DNA of 64,000 nt from Ruminococcus sp. (GTDB taxonomy: Bacteria; Bacillota; Clostridia; Oscillospirales; Ruminococcaceae), in contig JAILFN010000123.1 in assembly GCA_024697545.1 (NCBI GenBank), forward strand, positions 1 to 64,000, given 5' to 3'. Positions within the stretch are counted from its first letter, which is position 1. Each line of letters starts with the position of its first letter. The notes beneath the pieces are model-generated. The model was not told the DNA's origin. It did not search any database and saw nothing but the letters and a program-made list of their open reading frames with translations. A program made the position numbers and the translations under genes. Shown piece after piece: positions 1-9,029 of the stretch.

Positions 1-1274
1 TCGACAGGAGCGCTGCCATCGCAGACATGAGGTTCTCATTTATCCGAAAGCTATGCGATGAGACCGTCAGAAAGCCGCAGGAGAGCCGCGAGCATATCAG
101 AAGCCGCAGGCTTGACAGGATACTGACCGGCAAATACACCGCCATACCTGCGTTCATCGGGATAATGGCTCTGGTGTTCTTCCTTACATTCAACGTCATC
201 GGTGCATTCTTGCAGGGGTTGTTTGAAAAAGGCATCGACGCTCTGACGGCTGTGACCGATTCCGCACTGACGGCAGCTCATGTAAACTCGGTCATTCACG
301 ACCTTATTATCAAAGGCATATTTGCGGGAGTCGGCAGCGTGCTGAGCTTCCTGCCTGTTATCGTGACGCTGTTTTTCTTCCTTTCACTTCTCGAAGACAG
401 CGGATATATTGCGAGAGTAGCGTTTTTTATGGACAAGCTTCTGAGAAAGATAGGTCTTTCGGGACGAAGCATAGTCCCCATGCTCATCGGTTTCGGCTGC
501 TCGGTACCTGCCGTGATGGCGACCCGCACGCTGCCCTCCGAGCGTGACAGAAAGATGACTATCCTGCTTACGCCTTTTATGAGCTGCACCGCAAAGCTCC
601 CGATATACGCATTCTTTGTGAACGCTTTCTTCCCCGAACACAGGGCAGAGGTAATGATCGGCTTGTATCTGCTCGGGATACTGCTCGGGATACTTGCCGC
701 TTGTCTGTACAAGTGTACGCTTTTCAAGGGCGAGGCTGTACCATTCGTCATGGAGCTTCCGAATTACCGTCTTCCCGCCGCGCAGAACGTAGCTCAGCTG
801 TTATGGGAAAAAGCCAAGGATTTCTTACAGAAGGCATTCTCCGTCATACTGATCGCTACCGTTGCTGTCTGGTTTTTCCAAAGCTTTGATCTGCACCTCA
901 ATATGGTGACGAATGCGGAGGACAGTATGCTTGCAAAAGCCGTAAGCATATTTGAGCCTGTCATGAGACCGATCGGTCTGGGAGACTGGCGTGTGCTCAT
1001 TGCACTGATAAGCGGTGTGATGGCAAAGGAAAGCGTTGTCTCAACGCTCGAGATACTGTATTCGGGCGGCGTTTCGGATTCGATAAGTACATTATCCGCA
1101 GCCTGCCTGCTCGTATTCTCGCTGCTATACACACCCTGTATCGCGGCAATAGCTTCAGTAAGGAGAGAGCTTGGAGCAAAATGGGCAGCGGGAGTCGCGG
1201 TATGGCAGTGTGCAGTCGCATGGTTCGCGGCACTGTTCGTACACATTATAGGAATGTTCATGGGGGTAATGTAA
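1..1274 (+). CDS. feoB: Ferrous iron transporter B, C-terminal part (5' end outside window)
   Basis: FeoB is the inner-membrane GTP-driven Fe2+ permease. The window begins inside the gene: the frame is open to base 3, upstream of the first Met codon, so about 423 C-terminal residues are seen and the G-domain is missing. What remains is the transmembrane region, with repeated hydrophobic segments and the two conserved FeoB signatures: a GCSVPA stretch followed by TRTLPSERDR, then an SCTAKLPIY stretch, whose Cys residues lie in the proposed ion path. The stop codon is immediately followed by a small Cys-rich gene, as is common for feoB in Clostridia. Identity is firm; the true start cannot be given. 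Confidence 0.95.
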   Translation, partial: DRSAAIADMRFSFIRKLCDETVRKPQESREHIRSRRLDRILTGKYTAIPAFIGIMALVFFLTFNVIGAFLQGLFEKGIDALTAVTDSALTAAHVNSVIHDLIIKGIFAGVGSVLSFLPVIVTLFFFLSLLEDSGYIARVAFFMDKLLRKIGLSGRSIVPMLIGFGCSVPAVMATRTLPSERDRKMTILLTPFMSCTAKLPIYAFFVNAFFPEHRAEVMIGLYLLGILLGILAACLYKCTLFKGEAVPFVMELPNYRLPAAQNVAQLLWEKAKDFLQKAFSVILIATVAVWFFQSFDLHLNMVTNAEDSMLAKAVSIFEPVMRPIGLGDWRVLIALISGVMAKESVVSTLEILYSGGVSDSISTLSAACLLVFSLLYTPCIAAIASVRRELGAKWAAGVAVWQCAVAWFAALFVHIIGMFMGVM

Positions 1275-1275
1275 C

Positions 1276-1419
1276 ATGAATGCTGTTGACATAATACTGA
1301 TAATACTTATAGCCCTGATACTCACAGCCGCATTTATAACGGCTGTCAGAAACAAAAGGAAAGGCGGCTGCTGCGGGAGCTGCTGCAATTGCAGTGCGGG
1401 CTGCAACAAGAAGAAATAG
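1276..1419 (+). CDS. FeoB-associated Cys-rich membrane protein
   Basis: This 47-residue protein starts one base after the feoB stop codon, so the two are almost certainly translated together. Residues 3-24 form one hydrophobic membrane segment. A short basic stretch (RNKRK) follows, and then a tail with six Cys in 14 residues (GGCCGSCCNCSAGC) and a KKK end. This architecture is that of the FeoB-associated Cys-rich membrane protein family, which replaces FeoC in many Firmicutes and is presumed to help iron delivery or stabilise FeoB. The role is inferred from the family and from position; no enzyme motif is present. Confidence 0.85.
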   Translation: MNAVDIILIILIALILTAAFITAVRNKRKGGCCGSCCNCSAGCNKKK

Positions 1420-1512
1420 ATCTCCTGCCGCGGCAGCCTTCGGGCGGCTTCATTTACAGCCGCAGCAGCGATACTTCCCAAGGCTGAGATCTTCATCCGG
1501 TGTTACCTGAAC

Positions 1513-1546
1513 AAAGACGGTGTGAGAACATTTTCACGCCGTCTTT
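1513..1546 (+). terminator. Rho-independent terminator of the feo operon
   Basis: A 13-bp stem (AAAGACGGTGTGA against TCACGCCGTCTTT, one G-U pair) closes an 8-base loop and ends in TTT, about 95 bases after the small feo gene. Confidence 0.8.
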
Positions 1547-1613
1547 AATTGTATAGTTTCAATAAATTTCAGCGATCCGTATTAGTAAAAGTGCCTTTTA
1601 TCTACAAAAGCCG

Positions 1614-1642
1614 TTGATTTTTCATCATAATTATAGTATAAT
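1614..1642 (+). promoter_or_regulatory. Sigma-70-type promoter of the LacI-GGDEF-EAL gene
   Basis: TTGATT (1614-1619), a 17-base spacer and TATAAT (1637-1642) lie 55 bases before the start codon. Confidence 0.75.
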
Positions 1643-1696
1643 TAGGTAATAAGTTCGTAACATCATTACATTCAGTGTACTCAAGAGGAATCCATA

Positions 1697-4378
1697 ATGA
1701 TAGGTAACAAAAAAGTGATCGGCGTATGCCTTGCAAAAATACAGTCGATCGCCGCTACCGAATATCTTTCCCGACTGAGCATTTTTGCCAAAAACAAGGG
1801 TTACAAGATAATCGTATTCAACAGCATATTTGATTTTTACAATAACGACAGCAATGACATAGGGGCAAAGTCTGTCTATAAGCTCATAAACTATGATACG
1901 GTCGATGCTATCGTGATACATACCGATGATTTCAGGAACGATCATGTTCTTGACGAACTTATATCCGACGCCGATTCCCACGACACGCCTGTGATACTTC
2001 TGAAAAAGTACGACGCCAGATGCACCTGCATCATCAACGATTACAACGAAAGCTACAAACAGCTGATAGAACACGTTATCCGCGATCATAATGTCACCGA
2101 TACATTTTTCATCGCAGGAAGAAACGATCCCGGAGACCAGGATTCCATCGAGAGGATAGGCTGTTACAGAAAAGCGCTGGAAGCGTGCGGGCTTGAATAT
2201 TCCGACGAGCTTGTGGACTACGGTGAATACTGGGATATACCGACCATAAATCTGATAGAACGGTTATTGGAAAAGAGAGGCAGACCGCCACGCGCGATAT
2301 TCTGTGCCAACGATTTCATGGCGATCGCTGCCTGCGCCGAGCTGCAAAAGCGCGGCTACCGCATACCCGAAGACGTTATAGTGACGGGATTTGACGGCGT
2401 TCCCGAATCGGAATTCACCATTCCTCAGCTCACTACCTGCAAAGAGGATATCCAGTCGCTTGCAGAAAAGACTGTCGAACTGCTTGAAAGATACTTTGAC
2501 AGCAAGGAACTGCCTAAGATCTCCAAAAACAAGTTTACCAACCGCCTGAGCGAATCCTGCGGGTGCAAATACAACATTGCTGACCCGAGAGAGCAGGTGC
2601 GAAAGCTTTATTCAACGGTGCATGACTGCCACGCGCACGATGATTTCATACTCGGCTGGCTAAATTCCGCACTTGAAAAAACAGAGCTGACATCAATGAT
2701 GACACACATCCCCACGCTTATTATTGCAGAAGGATACATATGCCTCAACAGCGATTTCGTTTCTCAGGTCACTGAAACGCAAGCCGAAAACAACAGGCAG
2801 CCGTTTACCGAAACCCTTGATATCGTGCAGTCGGTATATTCTCAGGAAGATATCGGCAAAAAGAATTTCAAGAGCAAGGACATGATAGCTCAGCCGAACA
2901 AATGGACCGACGAAGACGTAGTTTATGTCATCAGCACTATCAACTGCGGAGAAAACGTATACGGTTCTTATGTTGTAAAGGCCTATGATATCGAAATGGA
3001 CGCACAGCGGATAAACAGGTCTCTGAATGCGCTCAACATAGCCATAAACAGTATGCTCGGCTATTACAAGCAGCGTTCGATGCTGCTCGGTCTGAAAAAT
3101 GCCGCACTGACCGACCACATCACCCGATTGCCGAATCTGAAGGGCACTACAGAATGGTTCGATGGATTTGCGTCTGTGCCCGAAAACCACAAGCGCTGCC
3201 TTACCATCTCCGTTTACGGTATGCCGAAATACAAATACATCTACGAGAACTACGGGATCAGAGAGATAGAAGAATCTGTCTGTATCGTCGCGGACACGCT
3301 TAAAGCATCGAATCTTCCCGACACCTTCATCGGGCACGTTACGGATGACGAATTCCTTGTGATAAATGTGTTCGACAGCCCGGAGCAGATCTCGGGAGTG
3401 ATAAACGAAGCCCGTTCAAAGTTCTGCAACGCCATGCAAAAAATAAACGCAGAGAAAGATAAGCCTTACTACCTTGAGGTCAATTCAGGCTATGCGGAGC
3501 TGTATCCCGGCTGGGAAGGTACTCTTGCTTCATTCTCAAAGCTCGCAGGTAACGCTATGTATCTTAACCGCCTGAACAGGAACAGGGATACTTCCGTCAG
3601 CAAGTCAAAGCTCCCCGCCGATATCTACAAATCATTTGAGGTACTGATAGAAAAGAACCTCTTCGACTATCATTTCCAGCCGATAATTGACGCTAAGACG
3701 GGAGACATCTTCGCCTATGAAGCGCTTATGCGCCCCGACAAGTCGCTGGATATGGCTCCAAGCGATGTTATCAGGACGGCGGTCGAATACGACAGGTTAT
3801 ACGATATAGAACAGGCCACCATTTTCAACGTGCTGAATATCTTTTCCGAAAAACAGCAGTCCTTCAAGAAAAGAAAGGTATTCATAAACTCGATCCCCGG
3901 GCATTTCCTGCACGGTGAGGACTATGATAAACTGCTTGACAGATACGGGAGCTATCTTGAAAATATCGTCATTGAGATCACCGAAGGAAGCACGGTATCG
4001 GATGCCGAGCTGAAGCTCATCAAGGGCATAAACAACGGCGAGATACCGATAGCAATAGACGATTACGGCACGGGGCATTCAAACATAGTAAATCTCCTAA
4101 GATACTCACCGCAGATAATAAAGATAGACAGGTTCCTGATATCGCACATTCAGGACGACCTGAACAAACAGCTGTTCTTCCGAAGCACCGTTGAATTTGC
4201 CGGGATGAACAACATAAAGATACTGGCAGAGGGTGTTGAAACCGCCGAAGAACTGAAATGCGTGACTGAACTCGGTGCCGATTACATTCAGGGCTATTTC
4301 ACTGGGCGTCCCGCTCCCGAGCCGCTCGGTGAGATCGGACCCGAGATCAGAGCCATGATACTCGATACAACAAAATGA
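1697..4378 (+). CDS. LacI-type ligand-binding domain fused to degenerate GGDEF and intact EAL (c-di-GMP phosphodiesterase)
   Basis: An 893-residue one-component sensor. Residues 1 to about 285 match the periplasmic-binding-like fold of LacI regulators (FCANDFMAIAA, VIVTGFDGVPES) but begin directly with the first beta strand. There is no helix-turn-helix, signal peptide or membrane segment, so sensing is probably cytoplasmic. An ESCGCKY stretch links to a central region. The GGDEF domain (about 465-610) has TDDEF at 549-553 instead of GGDEF, so cyclase activity is doubtful. The EAL domain (about 640-885) keeps E675-A-L, the IEITEG glutamate, D788-D789-YGTG, KIDR, AEGVET and QGYFTGRP, so c-di-GMP hydrolysis is likely. 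Start: ATG at 1697 after AAGAGGAA. It converges on a GH5 cellulase, which suggests but does not prove a sugar ligand. Confidence 0.88.
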   Translation: MIGNKKVIGVCLAKIQSIAATEYLSRLSIFAKNKGYKIIVFNSIFDFYNNDSNDIGAKSVYKLINYDTVDAIVIHTDDFRNDHVLDELISDADSHDTPVILLKKYDARCTCIINDYNESYKQLIEHVIRDHNVTDTFFIAGRNDPGDQDSIERIGCYRKALEACGLEYSDELVDYGEYWDIPTINLIERLLEKRGRPPRAIFCANDFMAIAACAELQKRGYRIPEDVIVTGFDGVPESEFTIPQLTTCKEDIQSLAEKTVELLERYFDSKELPKISKNKFTNRLSESCGCKYNIADPREQVRKLYSTVHDCHAHDDFILGWLNSALEKTELTSMMTHIPTLIIAEGYICLNSDFVSQVTETQAENNRQPFTETLDIVQSVYSQEDIGKKNFKSKDMIAQPNKWTDEDVVYVISTINCGENVYGSYVVKAYDIEMDAQRINRSLNALNIAINSMLGYYKQRSMLLGLKNAALTDHITRLPNLKGTTEWFDGFASVPENHKRCLTISVYGMPKYKYIYENYGIREIEESVCIVADTLKASNLPDTFIGHVTDDEFLVINVFDSPEQISGVINEARSKFCNAMQKINAEKDKPYYLEVNSGYAELYPGWEGTLASFSKLAGNAMYLNRLNRNRDTSVSKSKLPADIYKSFEVLIEKNLFDYHFQPIIDAKTGDIFAYEALMRPDKSLDMAPSDVIRTAVEYDRLYDIEQATIFNVLNIFSEKQQSFKKRKVFINSIPGHFLHGEDYDKLLDRYGSYLENIVIEITEGSTVSDAELKLIKGINNGEIPIAIDDYGTGHSNIVNLLRYSPQIIKIDRFLISHIQDDLNKQLFFRSTVEFAGMNNIKILAEGVETAEELKCVTELGADYIQGYFTGRPAPEPLGEIGPEIRAMILDTTK

Positions 4379-4408
4379 TCCCGAGGACGTTTTCCGCGGG
4401 ATCATTTT
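4372..4408. terminator. Bidirectional terminator between EAL and GH5 genes
   Basis: AAAATGATCCCG (4372-4383) pairs with CGGGATCATTTT (4397-4408). The left arm contains the stop codon of the EAL gene and the right arm ends next to the stop of the convergent GH5 gene, so one hairpin serves both strands. Confidence 0.85.
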
Positions 4409-4409
4409 G

Positions 4410-6203
4410 TTATTTCTTTTCAACAAGCCTGAACTTCACGCTTATTTTTTTGACGGGAAGATTGCTGTCAAGATCCAGTATCATTGAAGACGCTGTTGAC
4501 ACCGTGCCGTCAGCCATTCTTGCCGAGTTATCGGGTCTTGCCCATTCGTTAAAGAGGTTCACCCTTGTGCACTTGCCGTCATCGGAGCAGGTGTAGTCAT
4601 CGCCTTTCAGCTCAACGGGGCTGTCGTTTATGCAGACCTCCCGAATATCAATGATACAATCGGGGAAGAGCTGTTCTCCGTTTGTTATACCTACCGCCGA
4701 GAATGCACAGCCTTGTGCGAAAAGCTCCGACATATCGAGCGATACTTCATATTCACCTTCGCCCGTAACGGTAACATCCTGCGCTTTCAGACCCTCTGTG
4801 ATATTAAAGGGGTTGTACTCATCACCGACGCTGTAAGACACCTGATAGTTTGCACTCTGATACATGATCCAGGCTACCGCTGTGTTCTCATCGGGGAGCA
4901 TTGCTTTCTGAGCCGCTTCCTCCTGCTCGGCGGCCTTGTATTTCTCTTCCATGCGTTCCTTAGCGGCGGAGACGATCTCCTCGTCGGACATGGACGACTG
5001 AGCTGACAGGCTGCGTTCTGCAAAGAGCTTCGCTATAGTCTCATCGGTAATCTTATGCTCGGTGCGTTTGTAAAAACTGGAGCAGTCCCAGAGCATCGGG
5101 ACGTAATTATAGATATCGCAGTTATCAAGGAAATTCTCGATAAACTTGTCGGTATCCTTTTTCGTCTGACCGTTTTTCAGAGCGACCGAATACTCGCCGA
5201 TTATGACACCGTAGCCCTCATCCGTGAACTTTGTCAGCTTTTCCAAAAGCCCGTTCTGCTCGTCAAGGTTTATCTTGTTGCCCCACTGACTGACGGCTTC
5301 GGTGCCGCAGTAGTCCCATGGAGTATAGTAATGCACGCTGAGCAGAAGCTTGTGGTCGGCAGTGTCGGTCGGCATTTTGAACTTATCATCGCAGGTGCGC
5401 TCGATATCAGTGTTATAGCCCGCGATAAGCAGGAAACGCTCAGCATTGTTCCCGCCTGTACCGCGGACAAGATCAACGAAGGTCTGATTTATCTCGTTGG
5501 TCTTGTCATAGCATTCCATGACATTGAGAGTCCCAGAATCTGCCGCAACGTCCTTATCGTTGAGCCTGTCGCCCAGTTCTTCGTTTGCAGACTCAAATAT
5601 CAGCTTGTCGGAATATTTGCCGAAGCGTTCACATATCTGCGTCCACATGGACTTATACATCTTCATAGCCTTATCGCGGGTCTCCTCGCTCGCGGAACCG
5701 AACATTCCCCACCAGCTGCCGTCCCAGTGATCGTTTATGATAACATACATATCGTTATTGAGAGCATAGTTTACTATCTCCTCAACGCGGTCGAGATAGG
5801 CAGGCTGTATCGTGAAGTCATCGTTATCATAGTCCATAGCGTTTGTCCAGGCAACGGGGATCCTGATAGAATCGAATCCTGCCTCCTTCATGCCGTCTAT
5901 CATAAGCTGAGTAGTCTCGGGCTGTCCCCACATAGTCTCAAAGAGCAGGGGCTCGGAATCGACCGAAAGCGAATTATGACCGTAAGCTTCCATCGTATTT
6001 CCAAGGTTTATGCCGTTGCCCATCAGCTTGCAGAGCTCGAGCGCGGTAAGGTCATGATCTATGCTTCCGTCGTCACGGGTAGCGATACCCGACGGTAGCT
6101 TATCGGTATTCTCGGTCTTATCCTGCTTTGACTTGCAGGACGCAAACAGCGCACAGACAAGTACAGCCGCGGTAACGGCTGCGATAATTCTTTTAAGTCT
6201 CAT
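4410..6203 (-). CDS. Lipid-anchored glycoside hydrolase family 5 (endoglucanase-type)
   Basis: A 597-residue secreted lipoprotein. A basic N-terminus and hydrophobic core end at FASC with Cys23 as the likely lipidation site; a Lys/Asp linker follows. The GH5 TIM barrel (about 50-370) shows GNGINLGNTMEA, SIRIPVAW, the acid/base Glu208 in ESANEE and the nucleophile Glu337 in IIGEYS. Trp-rich loops (DHWDGSWWG, HYYTPWDY) fit a beta-glucan substrate. A charged helix (about 405-440) leads to a C-terminal beta-rich module (about 445-597), probably carbohydrate binding, of a family I cannot name. No dockerin is seen, so it is not cellulosomal. Substrate (cellulose, mixed-linkage glucan or xyloglucan) cannot be decided from sequence alone. 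Confidence 0.88.
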   Translation of the reverse strand: MRLKRIIAAVTAAVLVCALFASCKSKQDKTENTDKLPSGIATRDDGSIDHDLTALELCKLMGNGINLGNTMEAYGHNSLSVDSEPLLFETMWGQPETTQLMIDGMKEAGFDSIRIPVAWTNAMDYDNDDFTIQPAYLDRVEEIVNYALNNDMYVIINDHWDGSWWGMFGSASEETRDKAMKMYKSMWTQICERFGKYSDKLIFESANEELGDRLNDKDVAADSGTLNVMECYDKTNEINQTFVDLVRGTGGNNAERFLLIAGYNTDIERTCDDKFKMPTDTADHKLLLSVHYYTPWDYCGTEAVSQWGNKINLDEQNGLLEKLTKFTDEGYGVIIGEYSVALKNGQTKKDTDKFIENFLDNCDIYNYVPMLWDCSSFYKRTEHKITDETIAKLFAERSLSAQSSMSDEEIVSAAKERMEEKYKAAEQEEAAQKAMLPDENTAVAWIMYQSANYQVSYSVGDEYNPFNITEGLKAQDVTVTGEGEYEVSLDMSELFAQGCAFSAVGITNGEQLFPDCIIDIREVCINDSPVELKGDDYTCSDDGKCTRVNLFNEWARPDNSARMADGTVSTASSMILDLDSNLPVKKISVKFRLVEKK

Positions 6204-6251
6204 AACAGCACCTCATATCAGGTCGTATATAGGTTAAAATCTTTTCATCAA

Positions 6252-6276
6252 AGCAGATATTATTTTAAGATCTGCT
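6252..6276 (-). promoter_or_regulatory. Inverted repeat in the GH5 leader
   Basis: AGCAGAT (6252-6258) and ATCTGCT (6270-6276) form a perfect 7-bp inverted repeat just downstream of the GH5 -10 box. It could be an operator for a repressor or a 5' UTR stem-loop; sequence alone does not decide. Confidence 0.4.
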
Positions 6277-6285
6277 CACAAAACC

Positions 6286-6314
6286 ATTATAACACAATAA
6301 TATCGTTTTTTCAA
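6286..6314 (-). promoter_or_regulatory. Promoter of the GH5 gene
   Basis: On the minus strand TTGAAA (6314-6309), a 17-base spacer and TATAAT (6291-6286). The gene-free interval 6204-6587 holds this promoter, the inverted repeat next to it, and the divergent promoter at 6493; I see nothing else in it. Confidence 0.8.
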
Positions 6315-6492
6315 TGGATATTCAAAATTTTGTGTATTATTCATAAAGCAGCAAAAATGCCGCGATAGCTTCGGCTTGAAGCTTTAATAAACACCCATTG
6401 TGAAATTATTCAAAAAATGCAAGTATCACGGAGTTTTTTATACCTCTTTTTATGATTTATGTGAAATCGCAATGAAAATGAAAGCCGAGGTA

Positions 6493-6520
6493 TTGACTTT
6501 TTTTCAGAATGTAGTAAAAT
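6493..6520 (+). promoter_or_regulatory. Promoter of the LTA-synthase-like gene
   Basis: TTGACT (6493-6498), a 16-base spacer and TAAAAT (6515-6520). A TATAAT at 6520-6525 overlaps but is too far from the -35 box. Confidence 0.65.
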
Positions 6521-6587
6521 ATAATTTAGACGCCTGATACCATTTTAATAATAATACAAACTGACGACCGAAAGGAGTATAACGGAT

Positions 6588-9011
6588 TTGAAGGCTGATA
6601 TCAAAAAGAAAAAACAAAACGCCGAAAAGTCTGTTTCTTCAGCTGCCGATGAGAATATCAAGGCAGCTAACATAGATAATGACTTGAAGGACAAAAACAA
6701 AGACGACAACAAAGACAAAAAAGAAAACAGCAAAAAAACAAAAGCCGATTTTTCTCTGTTCATCGTGTTCGTGGTCTCGCTCGTGCTGGATTCCCTCGTG
6801 CTGAGATTGTTTACGGTAAGGTTCGGGGACGCACACACAGCGCTTGCGATAGCCAAGAGCGTGATAAAGCCTATGCTTGCAGATGTCTTTGCAACAACGC
6901 TCATAGGCAGCATAGGGTTTGCGTTTGCAAAGAACAGGGGAAGGTTCAGGTACCTTATGACCTGGACTGTCATATTCTCGATACTTGCTATCGCAAATTC
7001 CATTTATTACACCAACTACAAATCCTTCGTTTCAGTTTCGGAAGCTGCTACGGGTTCGCAGCTGGGCGGAGTTATGGATGCCGTAACTAAAAACATACTC
7101 GAACCGAAGGATTTCATACTGCTTTTGCCGATACCTATAATGATCTTCTTCAACCACATGATCAAGAAGAAAAACGGCAAGGAATACCCAAAACAAAAAC
7201 AGCCGAGAGAAAAGCTAAACAGATTTGCCGCCATCTCCTGTGCGATAGCTATAGCAAGCGGCGGGATATTCAGTACCATGCTGACAAGGACCGACTGTTC
7301 AAGACTTGTCAAGCAATGGAACCGCGAATCGGTGCTGTCAAGCTTCGGACTTTATGTATATCAGATAAGCGACACGATATCTTCTATCCACGTTAAGCTG
7401 AACATGATGTTCGGCTATGAGGCAAGCAAGAAGAAATTCGATGAGTTCTTTGATTCAAGATCAGACAGCACACCCGGCACCGAAGTGATCGACGAGGTAA
7501 AGAACGACAACGACAACGCTTACACCAATATCTTCAAGGACAAGAATGTGATCGTCATCCACGCCGAGAGCATTCAGCAGTTCACTCTGGACACCTACAT
7601 AAACGGCGAAGAGCTGACCCCGAACCTCAACAAGCTCGCGAAGGAAGGACTTTACTTCTCGAACTTCTACACGCAGGAGAGCGTCGGCACCAGCTCGGAC
7701 AGTGAGTTTACATTCTCGACCTCCCTTATGCCCGCGTCTTCGGGAACGGTTGCTATAAACTACTGGGACAGGGACTATGCGAGCACTCAGAAAAAATTCA
7801 AGGAAATGGGCTACTATGTCTTCTCTATGCACGGCAACAACGGATCCTACTGGAACCGTCTTAACCTGCATGAATCGCTCGGCTACGACAGACTTTACAA
7901 CTACACCACCGACTTCGATATCGACGAGACGATAGGTCTTGGTCTTTCGGATAAATCATTCTTCCGTCAGGCAGTACCTATGATAAAACAAATAAAAAGA
8001 GACGAAGGCAAATTCTACGGAGCGCTCATAATGCTCACAAATCACACTCCCTTCACCGATATCGAGCGCGTCAGCGATTACGAGGTAGATTTCAAATACC
8101 GCAAGTACAACGCTGAAACTGGAATGTATGAGGAGATCTCGGCACCGTTCCTCGAAGGCACGAAGCTCGGAAGCTATTTCAAGAGCGTACACTACGCCGA
8201 TGAAGCACTCGGACAGCTTATGGACGATCTCGACTCCGAAGGTCTGCTGGACGACACGGTCATAGTGCTTTACGGCGATCATGACGCAAAGATCAAAGAA
8301 GAACAGTACGAATACTACTACAACTACGATCCCTTTACAGACAAGGCTCTGGACGACAACGATGAGGGGTACATTCCGATCGACGAGTTCTACTACAATA
8401 TCAACCGCAAAACACCCTTTATAATCTGGTCAAAGGGCGGTGAGTATGAGCCTAAGGAGATCACAAGAGTGATGGGTATGTATGACGTTCAGCCCACCCT
8501 CGGAAATATGTTCGGGTTCACTAACGAATACGCGATGGGTCACGACATCTTCTCCTTCAACAACGGCGAGGAAAACACCGTGATCTTCCCCAATGGCAAT
8601 TTCATCACAGATTCCGTTTATTACGACAGCCAGAAGGACGTTTACTTCGATCTGCGCGGTTATGAGAACGTCGCGAAGAAAGCAAGCTGCAATCAGGCTT
8701 ATAAAGACGACCCCATACCCATGTATGACGAAGAAACGGACGGGCTTTATAAATTCGGTCCGAGCGAGTATTCGGCAGAAAATGCGGATAAGAGAAAGAA
8801 TGACGGTTCCGTAAACACCGAGTACATCTCAAACAGATTCGACTACGCTTCCGACCGCATCGACGTATCCAACTCGATTATCTATTACGATATCATAAAC
8901 AAGGTCAAGGAAGGCTTCGATGATATTTACATCTACGAGCCCGCTGATTCCGCGGCAGAGCCTTTCTCCCCGCCTGATATGATATCCAGAAAACGCGCTT
9001 ACGCAGTTTGA
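6588..9011 (+). CDS. LTA synthase-family sulfatase-fold membrane enzyme (phosphoglycerol-transferase-like)
   Basis: An 807-residue polytopic enzyme. The start is TTG at 6588, set by AAAGGAG ten bases upstream. Residues 1-55 are an unusually Lys/Asp-rich cytoplasmic tail; about five membrane spans follow (55-230). The outer sulfatase-fold domain (about 310-700) shows IVIHAES, GTSSDSEF, MHGNNGSYW, LTNHTPF and YGDHD (562-566), the metal ligands of the LtaS/OpgB superfamily. In Staphylococcus LtaS the nucleophile is the Thr of KTSDSE; the aligned residue here is Ser369. A roughly 110-residue C-terminal tail follows. It probably transfers glycerophosphate or a similar phospho-alcohol to a wall or membrane glycolipid. 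No lipid-glycosyltransferase gene is adjacent; a nitroreductase follows at 18 bases. Confidence 0.85.
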   Translation: MKADIKKKKQNAEKSVSSAADENIKAANIDNDLKDKNKDDNKDKKENSKKTKADFSLFIVFVVSLVLDSLVLRLFTVRFGDAHTALAIAKSVIKPMLADVFATTLIGSIGFAFAKNRGRFRYLMTWTVIFSILAIANSIYYTNYKSFVSVSEAATGSQLGGVMDAVTKNILEPKDFILLLPIPIMIFFNHMIKKKNGKEYPKQKQPREKLNRFAAISCAIAIASGGIFSTMLTRTDCSRLVKQWNRESVLSSFGLYVYQISDTISSIHVKLNMMFGYEASKKKFDEFFDSRSDSTPGTEVIDEVKNDNDNAYTNIFKDKNVIVIHAESIQQFTLDTYINGEELTPNLNKLAKEGLYFSNFYTQESVGTSSDSEFTFSTSLMPASSGTVAINYWDRDYASTQKKFKEMGYYVFSMHGNNGSYWNRLNLHESLGYDRLYNYTTDFDIDETIGLGLSDKSFFRQAVPMIKQIKRDEGKFYGALIMLTNHTPFTDIERVSDYEVDFKYRKYNAETGMYEEISAPFLEGTKLGSYFKSVHYADEALGQLMDDLDSEGLLDDTVIVLYGDHDAKIKEEQYEYYYNYDPFTDKALDDNDEGYIPIDEFYYNINRKTPFIIWSKGGEYEPKEITRVMGMYDVQPTLGNMFGFTNEYAMGHDIFSFNNGEENTVIFPNGNFITDSVYYDSQKDVYFDLRGYENVAKKASCNQAYKDDPIPMYDEETDGLYKFGPSEYSAENADKRKNDGSVNTEYISNRFDYASDRIDVSNSIIYYDIINKVKEGFDDIYIYEPADSAAEPFSPPDMISRKRAYAV

Positions 9012-9029
9012 CCCAAAGGAGCTGACACC

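Noticed and set aside
5055..6098. 347-codon plus-strand frame opposite the GH5 gene
   Set aside because: Antisense to a gene with clear GH5 motifs, no ribosome site, no recognisable protein features.
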